From CAVOBC01 sp963693635 (lineage in GTDB: Bacteria; Pseudomonadota; Gammaproteobacteria; Pseudomonadales; Azotimanducaceae): a stretch of 15,318 bases of DNA. Positions 12,141 to 15,318 of the stretch are shown in pieces (within the stretch, counting starts at the first letter, position 1; every line of letters starts with the position of its first letter). Location: contig CAVOBC010000079.1 of NCBI GenBank assembly GCA_963693635.1, positions 1-15,318 of the forward strand. Direction: 5' to 3'. A program made the translations under genes and the position numbers. The notes beneath the pieces are model-generated. The model saw only the letters and a list, made by a program, of their open reading frames with translations, was not told the origin of the DNA and ran no database searches.

Positions 12141-12308
12141 TCACCCGATTTCCTCATACGTTGGGGACACGCCCGTCTCAATGTGAGACTGCTCCTCGTA
12201 TTCAAAATCGCCATCAATCCAACATTGCCGCGCCGCAGATTCGCTCTCCGCCTCAACATAGGCCGTGCGAAATTCGTGGTCTGTCCACTCTATTCGATAT
12301 TTAGGCAT
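12141..12308 (-). CDS. Small acidic 55-residue protein
   Basis: Encodes 55 residues: starts MPKYRIEWTDHEFRTAYVEA, continues through ESESAARQCWIDGDF, and ends HIETGVSPTYEEIG. The ATG overlaps the stop of the membrane-protein gene (TGATG), and the frame stays open to the TGA at 12141. The strand Y-R-I-E-W followed by VEAESESAARQ resembles the V-x-A-x-S-x-x-E-A-x-x beta-alpha pattern of small phage proteins of unknown role. Coupled translation and amino-acid-like composition support a real gene despite its length. Confidence 0.6.
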   Translation of the reverse strand: MPKYRIEWTDHEFRTAYVEAESESAARQCWIDGDFEYEEQSHIETGVSPTYEEIG

Positions 12309-12568
12309 CACTCGCCACCTCGCAGCGACTCAACCACGGGGATCGCGACAATGGGAATGAGCGTTCCCAGCACCACGCCAAGCAGCATCCCCTGAAGTGC
12401 CGGGTCGAGGGCTGCGCCCAGCCCGTCGCTCACAGTGTTCCCGATGGCTGCGCCGAGAATGCCGCCAATCCGCCCGCGTCCGCCTATGTACCGCTCGACC
12501 TCGCAGCCCGTGTAAGCGCCGAAGATCAACACCGCGTTGTCTACGAATCCAAAAACCAAACCGTCCAT
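12308..12568 (-). CDS. Glycine-rich membrane protein
   Basis: Encodes 86 residues after leader hairpin 3 and a GGGAGG site. Residues about 5-25 (VFGFVDNAVLIFGAYTG) are semi-hydrophobic. The centre IGGRGRIGGILGAAIGNTVSDGLGAALDP is a glycine-zipper-like stretch, and about 60-79 (MLLGVVLGTLIPIVAIPVV) is a TM helix. Phage proteins with the FxDNxVLIxGAYTG and IGNTVSDGxGAxxDP pattern are familiar to me, with no proven function. The glycine zipper suggests a membrane-inserted oligomer, perhaps for superinfection exclusion or as a holin-like pore. It is co-transcribed with the 55-residue gene. Confidence 0.6.
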   Translation of the reverse strand: MDGLVFGFVDNAVLIFGAYTGCEVERYIGGRGRIGGILGAAIGNTVSDGLGAALDPALQGMLLGVVLGTLIPIVAIPVVESLRGGE

Positions 12569-12578
12569 TTTCTTCCTC

Positions 12579-12598
12579 CCTGGGGCCCTCGGGCCCGG
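12579..12598 (-). promoter_or_regulatory. Start-associated leader hairpin 3 (class A)
   Basis: On the minus strand CCGGGCCCGAGGGCCCCAGG folds as GGGCC-CGAG-GGCCC, followed by GGAGG and the ATG at 12568. It keeps the CC...CCCCAGGGAG frame of hairpins 1 and 2 with a changed stem base pair. Confidence 0.6.
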
Positions 12599-12637
12599 TT
12601 GACGCCCGCATCTTGCGCCGGGCTATATCTATCACCT

Positions 12638-12666
12638 CCACCGGCCAGGCGATGCCCAGCCGGTGG
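12638..12666. repeat. 8-base perfect inverted repeat
   Basis: CCACCGGC and GCCGGTGG flank a 13-base spacer, just after the stop of the leftward Cys-rich gene at 12686. No T-run follows on the minus strand. It may separate that gene from the hairpin-led gene at 12568 at the RNA level. Confidence 0.4.
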
Positions 12667-12685
12667 GGTTTCGTGGTCGCGCGGC

Positions 12686-13525
12686 CTATGCTGCGCGCCC
12701 GATTCCACCCGGCCCGTGGTCAAGAATCACGCGGCCGGCCAACTGGCCAGCTGCGGCGCCGTTGCATTTAATCGGGCACGTTTCGCAGGTTACGCGCCGG
12801 CCGGCTTCGCGGCTGGCCGGACATCGGGGTTCGCCGCGTAGCCTGGGCTCGGCCGGGTCGGTGCTGACTCGGAACGTCTGCCAGCCCAGCGCCTGCAGGT
12901 CGCGGGCTTCGGCCAGGCTGTCCGCGCTGGCCATCAACATACCTAGTAGGTCGGCGCCGGTGTCCATCGCGCGGTGGGTGTAGCCTGTGTGGTCGCTGGC
13001 CGCGGTTACGATTTGCTCCCAGACTAGGCCGGGTAACATTCCGGGGTCGCCATAGGTGCCCAGCCTTAGTAGGAAACCTTCGACCAGGTCGGCTGCATCC
13101 GCCAGGCTAATGGTGGGGTAGATTCCGCGGGCCATGCCGTTGGCCACCGTTTCGACCGATTTCCCAACCTGCACATAACATCGGCCGGGGCTGGGCTTGC
13201 CCGCTGCCAGCGCCGCGGCCACTTGTTCGGGTCGGTGCGGGCAATTGCCACAGATACTAGCGTCGGCGCCGGTCTTGAGGTCGGCTAGTGGGCTGCCGGT
13301 CTGGCGTATGATGTAGCTTTGAATCATGCGGCCGGTTTTCGTGTTGGCGCTGTCTCCGCTGGCCGTGCATCCGCTCCAATTGAGCAGTAAGGCGATTGGC
13401 TCGCCATTCCAGGCGCTCGGTCCCTGCCAGATGATTGCGCCGGTCGGCGCCTGGCCGTTGTCTGGCCGTCTGATCCCTCGCGCCCGGCATCGCGCGGCTA
13501 TCTGGGCTTTGATGCTCTTCGCCAT
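12686..13525 (-). CDS. Conserved-type Cys-rich phage/plasmid protein of unknown function
   Basis: Encodes 279 residues after leader hairpin 4. Features in order: AIIWQGPSAWNGEPIA at 30-45, NTKTGRMIQSYIIR at 61-74, TGADASICGNCPHRP at 85-99 with Cys92/Cys95, GRCYVQVGKSVETV with Cys116, GIYPTIS at 134-140, RLGTYGDPGMLP at 154-165, HTGYTHR at 179-185, ALGWQTFRVS at 212-221, RCPAS with Cys235, and CETCPIKCNG with Cys247/250/254. I recognise this order from a family spread through phages and plasmids, with no established activity. Seven cysteines in CxxC-like sets imply zinc or an iron-sulfur cluster. The strand-GTYGDP-GYTH series looks like a TIM-barrel-type enzyme rather than a simple binder. That enzymatic role is inference. 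Confidence 0.65.
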   Translation of the reverse strand: MAKSIKAQIAARCRARGIRRPDNGQAPTGAIIWQGPSAWNGEPIALLLNWSGCTASGDSANTKTGRMIQSYIIRQTGSPLADLKTGADASICGNCPHRPEQVAAALAAGKPSPGRCYVQVGKSVETVANGMARGIYPTISLADAADLVEGFLLRLGTYGDPGMLPGLVWEQIVTAASDHTGYTHRAMDTGADLLGMLMASADSLAEARDLQALGWQTFRVSTDPAEPRLRGEPRCPASREAGRRVTCETCPIKCNGAAAGQLAGRVILDHGPGGIGRAA

Positions 13526-13537
13526 TGCTTCTTACTC

Positions 13538-13557
13538 CCTGGCCCTTGCGGGCCCGG
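13538..13557 (-). promoter_or_regulatory. Start-associated leader hairpin 4 (A/B intermediate, GCAA loop)
   Basis: On the minus strand CCGGGCCCGCAAGGGCCAGG folds as GGCCC-GCAA-GGGCC, a GNRA tetraloop, followed by GGGAG and the ATG at 13525. It has class-A flanks (CC, AGGGAG) and the class-B stem. Confidence 0.6.
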
Positions 13558-13581
13558 TGTCGTGGTGTCTGCCATCGTCAG

Positions 13582-13624
13582 GCGCTGGGCAACACCCCAG
13601 CGCGACACCCCAGGTTCGGGGTGT
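13582..13624. repeat. Tandem hairpins downstream of a leftward gene
   Basis: GCGCTGGG-CAACAC-CCCAGCGC (13582-13603) is followed after one base by ACACCCC-AGGTTC-GGGGTGT (13605-13624). Both are perfect inverted repeats with six-base loops and lie five bases beyond the stop at 13630. No U-run follows on the minus strand; on the plus strand GTTTCGG follows. Possible 3' protective or processing structures. Confidence 0.45.
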
Positions 13625-13629
13625 TTCGG

Positions 13630-13941
13630 CTAGTCGAGCGCGGGGTGGCCGGGCTTGACTGTGTAGATGTGAACGAAGTCCGTCGGATTCGATCTGTTCA
13701 TCCGCTGGCGCCGGACGTTGTCTGTCGCTTCGCTCGGGCGCGCGATGTCGCCGCGGGCGCGGACCCATGCGCGGACCTTGTCGCAGTCTTCGGGCCGACA
13801 TGCCCAGTACGCGCGAGACTTCACGCCAGCGTCGGCCGGTGGTCCCCACTTGCTTAGGAAGGTGTCAACGCCGCCGTAAAGAACGGTGTGGGTTTCGCGC
13901 TGTGCTTCGGTGCGTTCGTCTTTAAATCGTGGTTCGGTCAT
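13630..13941 (-). CDS. Hypothetical protein with leader hairpin
   Basis: Encodes 103 residues from the ATG at 13941 after leader hairpin 5 and GGAG. The N-terminus is charged (MTEPRFKDERTEAQRETHTV). The middle YGGVDTFLSKWGPPADAGVKSRAYWACRPEDCDKVRAWVRARGDI looks like a small alpha/beta domain with two Cys, and the C-terminal part is basic (NVRRQRMNRSNPTDFVHIYTV). The RAYWACRPEDCDKVRAWV stretch resembles a segment in single-stranded or small phage proteins, but I cannot name a family. Function is unknown. Confidence 0.5.
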   Translation of the reverse strand: MTEPRFKDERTEAQRETHTVLYGGVDTFLSKWGPPADAGVKSRAYWACRPEDCDKVRAWVRARGDIARPSEATDNVRRQRMNRSNPTDFVHIYTVKPGHPALD

Positions 13942-13955
13942 TGTGGCTCTCCTTT

Positions 13956-13969
13956 GGCCCTTCCGGGCC
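13956..13969 (-). promoter_or_regulatory. Start-associated leader hairpin 5 (class B, GGAA loop)
   Basis: On the minus strand GGCCC-GGAA-GGGCC, a GNRA tetraloop, is preceded by ACCACCAACTA and followed by AAAGGAG and the ATG at 13941. The flanks on both sides are identical to hairpin 6. Confidence 0.6.
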
Positions 13970-13983
13970 TAGTTGGTGGTGGT

Positions 13984-14322
13984 TTATGAGCAACATCCGC
14001 AGCATGGCGCGTCTTCACATCGGCCGGCCGGGTTCGTGCGGCCGATCAATTCGCCGGCTGCGTTGTAGAATCCGGTGGGGTCGCAGGCGCTGCGGTACTG
14101 GGCTTCGTTAATCTGGCCGTGTGAGTACTGGAAGGCCAGCGTGCCCCGGCCGATGTCCGCGCGGGCGCGCTGCGCTGCGGTCTGGCGCTGCGGCTTCTGT
14201 TCGTGGCAGGTCGTGCCATAGACTCGGCCGCGGCCGTACCAGCGGGCGGTCTCGCCGGCTGCGATCTCGGTTCCGCAGTCTTTGCAGGTCGCGTCATACT
14301 TGAGAGTAATAGTGCGTGCCAT
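13984..14322 (-). CDS. Zinc-ribbon-like protein with Cys-rich tail
   Basis: Encodes 112 residues after leader hairpin 6. The N-terminus TLKYDATCKDCGTEIAAGET has Cys13/Cys16, and RWYGRGRVYGTTCHE has Cys39/His40, giving a CxxC...CH metal site in a small beta-ribbon. This pattern matches, by recall, zinc-ribbon domains of unknown role in phage and actinobacterial proteins. A helical, basic linker (RQTAAQRARADI) follows. The tail RCEDAPCCGCCS has five cysteines in 11 residues, a second metal site or a disulfide-prone end. It is the first gene of the hairpin-led block, downstream of a promoter-like sequence. DNA or protein binding is likely; the target is unknown. Confidence 0.55.
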   Translation of the reverse strand: MARTITLKYDATCKDCGTEIAAGETARWYGRGRVYGTTCHEQKPQRQTAAQRARADIGRGTLAFQYSHGQINEAQYRSACDPTGFYNAAGELIGRTNPAGRCEDAPCCGCCS

Positions 14323-14339
14323 TCGGTTGGTTCTCCTTT

Positions 14340-14353
14340 GGCCCTCTCGGGCC
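14340..14353 (-). promoter_or_regulatory. Start-associated leader hairpin 6 (class B, GAGA loop)
   Basis: On the minus strand GGCCC-GAGA-GGGCC, a GNRA tetraloop, follows ACCACCAACTA and precedes AAAGGAG and the ATG at 14322. Only two loop bases differ from hairpin 5. Confidence 0.6.
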
Positions 14354-14394
14354 TAGTTGGTGGTTCCGGGCATGCGTGCTCGGGTGGAATCAAT

Positions 14395-14423
14395 ACTCTA
14401 CAGGTAGTGCTCGGGGGTGGCAA
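14395..14423 (-). promoter_or_regulatory. Sigma70-like promoter for the leftward array
   Basis: On the minus strand TTGCCA (14418-14423), a 17-base spacer and TAGAGT (14395-14400) lie about 75 bases before the ATG at 14322. The transcript would start just ahead of hairpin 6. This is the best promoter match in the 143-base gap 14323-14465. Confidence 0.45.
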
Positions 14424-14458
14424 GCATAATCGGCCGGTCGCTTGTTTTTCTGTAGGTA

Positions 14459-14470
14459 TAGAAGGCTAGC
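14459..14470. repeat. 12-base direct repeat, copy 1
   Basis: TAGAAGGCTAGC overlaps the stop of the HTH gene at 14466. An identical copy lies at 14982-14993, just upstream of the first gene of the same pair. GCTAGC inside it is a palindrome. Confidence 0.4.
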
Positions 14471-14720
14471 CTCGACCGCGTTCGGATAGCAGACCGCCGC
14501 GGGGTCGGGTCGCCAGGCTGGGCACGAGTTCGGCCGGGGCTACGCCCAGGGCGGCGCTGACCTTCAAGAGCGTTCCTAGCTTCATATGGTCAACGCTGCC
14601 GCGTGCGATCCGGTCCAGCGTGTCGAGGCTACACCCGGCGCGGGCTGCAAGTTCGATGCGTCGCAGGTGTCCCACTGCTAGTAGGCGTTGGAGTGGGCTG
14701 TCTCGCTGGGGGCTATTCAA
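14466..14720 (-). CDS. Small XRE-type HTH regulator, TTG start
   Basis: Encodes 84 residues from a TTG at 14720, six bases after AAAGGT, overlapping the end of the upstream gene. Residues about 19-63 are a classic helix-turn-helix: LRRIELAARAGCSLDTLDRIARG (helices 2-3, with SLDTLDRIARG as recognition helix) and MKLGTLLKVSAALGVAPAELV (helices 4-5). The tail is basic and Gly/Arg-rich. It is paired with a possible ribbon-helix-helix protein and sits next to the leftward array, so it probably regulates that array or its own pair. The 12-base repeats flanking the pair are candidate sites. Confidence 0.7.
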   Translation of the reverse strand: MNSPQRDSPLQRLLAVGHLRRIELAARAGCSLDTLDRIARGSVDHMKLGTLLKVSAALGVAPAELVPSLATRPRGGLLSERGRG

Positions 14721-14979
14721 TGCCTGACCTTTCTAGGATGCGTCGACTCGCTGCGATCAAGAGAAGGCCGGGCTCGCTCAATGCCGGCCGATGGCCGCGA
14801 AGCTCGGCTAGCAGATCGGATAGAAGAGCCCAGCCGGCTGCGCTCGTGCTGCATCCCCAACCTGCCGCCAGCTGCTGCAGGTCGTCATACTCGCCGGGTC
14901 TAATCAGTAGAGTAAGCCGGGCGCTGCGTTGCAGGCTGGGCTCGATACGCTGACGGCCGGGGCTTCCCTTTGGTGGCAT
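14713..14979 (-). CDS. Possible ribbon-helix-helix DNA-binding protein
   Basis: Encodes 88 residues from the ATG at 14979; there is no clear Shine-Dalgarno, so it may be read from a short or leaderless message. After a basic N-terminus (MPPKGSPGRQR), SARLTLLIRPGEYDDLQQLA at 19-38 looks like the strand and first helix of a ribbon-helix-helix protein. GCSTSAAGWALLSDLLAELRG gives the turn and second helix. The rest is an amphipathic helix (PGLLLIAASRRILERSG). The stop overlaps the HTH gene's TTG start. It could be a copy-control or autoregulatory protein for the pair. The family call is tentative. Confidence 0.5.
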   Translation of the reverse strand: MPPKGSPGRQRIEPSLQRSARLTLLIRPGEYDDLQQLAAGWGCSTSAAGWALLSDLLAELRGHRPALSEPGLLLIAASRRILERSGIE

Positions 14980-14981
14980 GG

Positions 14982-14993
14982 TAGAAGGCTAGC
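14982..14993. repeat. 12-base direct repeat, copy 2
   Basis: TAGAAGGCTAGC, identical to 14459-14470, ends two bases before the ATG of the leftward gene starting at 14979. Its position over a probable transcription or translation start would suit an autoregulatory operator. Confidence 0.4.
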
Positions 14994-15318
14994 AGCTGGG
15001 AGCGGGATACGGTGGGGGTTACCACGTCTATTGATACGGGGTCGGCGGCAGGGCTCGGGGCTGCAGGCTGCAGGGCTCGGGCTTGTCTCGACCAGGTCGA
15101 CCAGGTCGGGGGGTAGCGTGTCGACCAGGTCGGGCCTCTTCCGTGTCGCTTCCTCGTGAAGGCGCTACGCTGGGCGGTGGGGGGGGGCTCTAAATGGTCT
15201 ACGCGTCGTGATAGTAGGGGGCTAGGTTCCACTTCCTGAGCTTAAGCGACCCCCCCGGCCCCCCTCTTTTGGGGCCCCAGCCCGCGAGTTACCGCTTAAT
15301 TGGTACCGCTATTCCCAC
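14994..15318. other. Repeat-rich stretch without a convincing gene
   Basis: TCGACCAGGTCG occurs three times (15088-15099, 15097-15108 overlapping, and 15121-15132). CAGGGCTCGGG occurs twice (15049-15059 and 15071-15081) with GCTGCAGGCTG between. Further right come long G- and C-runs, a GGGGCCCC palindrome (15275-15282), and TACCGCT twice near the end (15291-15297 and 15303-15309). A reading frame crosses part of this on the minus strand but has a low-complexity product and overlaps a better gene. Possible uses are an origin with iteron-like repeats, an operator cluster, or a packaging or end region. Confidence 0.4.

Noticed and set aside
11622..12395. 257-codon plus-strand frame
   Set aside because: It is antisense to a chain of overlapping leftward genes and their hairpin leaders; the product is Ser/Arg/Pro-rich, typical of a shadow frame.
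10843..14353. Leader hairpins read as ordinary Rho-independent terminators
   Set aside because: None is followed by a U-run on the minus strand; each is followed directly by a Shine-Dalgarno and start codon.
14900..15232. 110-codon minus-strand frame over the right-end repeats
   Set aside because: Its product is low-complexity (repeated PTWST, Pro/Ala runs made by the DNA repeats), and it overlaps the better-supported gene at 14713-14979 in another frame. I cannot exclude it fully.

Overview
The window reads as part of a double-stranded DNA bacteriophage (or prophage) genome. The host is probably Gram-negative, most likely a proteobacterium. The main evidence is an overlapping inner/outer spanin pair with a lipobox at 4167-4527, which only makes sense in a cell with an outer membrane. 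Overlapping ATGA/TGATG gene junctions, very short intergenic gaps, small hypothetical genes and a phage-type recombination set agree with this. I see no tRNA, rRNA, CRISPR array or insertion sequence. Terminase, capsid, DNA polymerase and endolysin genes are not in the window, so this is only part of a genome.

Layout. (1) 1-3550, plus strand: end of the virion structural module. It holds the C-terminus of a tail-fibre-like protein cut by the window edge, three proteins likely to be tail or appendage components, and a small membrane/coiled-coil protein. (2) 3602-4766, plus strand: a basic protein, a holin-like membrane protein, overlapping i-spanin and o-spanin genes, and a minimal HNH-like protein. 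(3) 4763-6353, minus strand: a two-gene annealing/exonuclease cassette, with a RecE-like PD-(D/E)XK exonuclease followed by an ERF-type single-strand annealing protein. (4) 6354-6442: a divergent control region with two GTA-N3-TAC palindromes. (5) 6443-9222, plus strand: a small HTH regulator, a membrane protein, an unknown, a RecA/RadA-fold ATPase, an unknown, a PD-(D/E)XK nuclease with a zinc ribbon, and a coiled-coil/TM protein. (6) 9163-10834, minus strand: a nuclease-like protein, two small proteins and a catalytic-domain-only tyrosine recombinase. (7) 10933-11286, plus strand: an OB-fold SSB-like protein with an SSB-type acidic tip, ending in a terminator-like hairpin. (8) 11343-14979, minus strand: a GC-rich array of small early-type genes, including Cys-rich proteins, a ribbon-helix-helix-like protein and an HTH regulator. 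(9) 14994-15318: a repeat-rich stretch with no convincing gene.

The most unusual signal is a family of six GC-rich hairpins on the minus strand. Each sits a few bases upstream of the Shine-Dalgarno sequence of a gene (starts at 10834, 12045, 12568, 13525, 13941 and 14322). They fall into related sequence classes. In three of them the stem GGCCC/GGGCC is kept while the loop varies only within the GNRA rule (GCAA, GGAA, GAGA). They mark genes that begin a new block and are absent from genes whose start overlaps the preceding stop. None has a U-tract, so they do not look like ordinary intrinsic terminators. They resemble in concept the start-associated sequences of some actinobacteriophages, but the sequence is different. 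Two further leftward genes (starts 6353 and 10056) have the Shine-Dalgarno itself inside a small hairpin.

Together the genes suggest a phage with its own homologous-recombination toolkit: exonuclease, annealing protein, RecA-fold ATPase, SSB-like protein, resolvase-like nuclease and a tyrosine recombinase. A leftward accessory/early region appears to be under RNA-level control.
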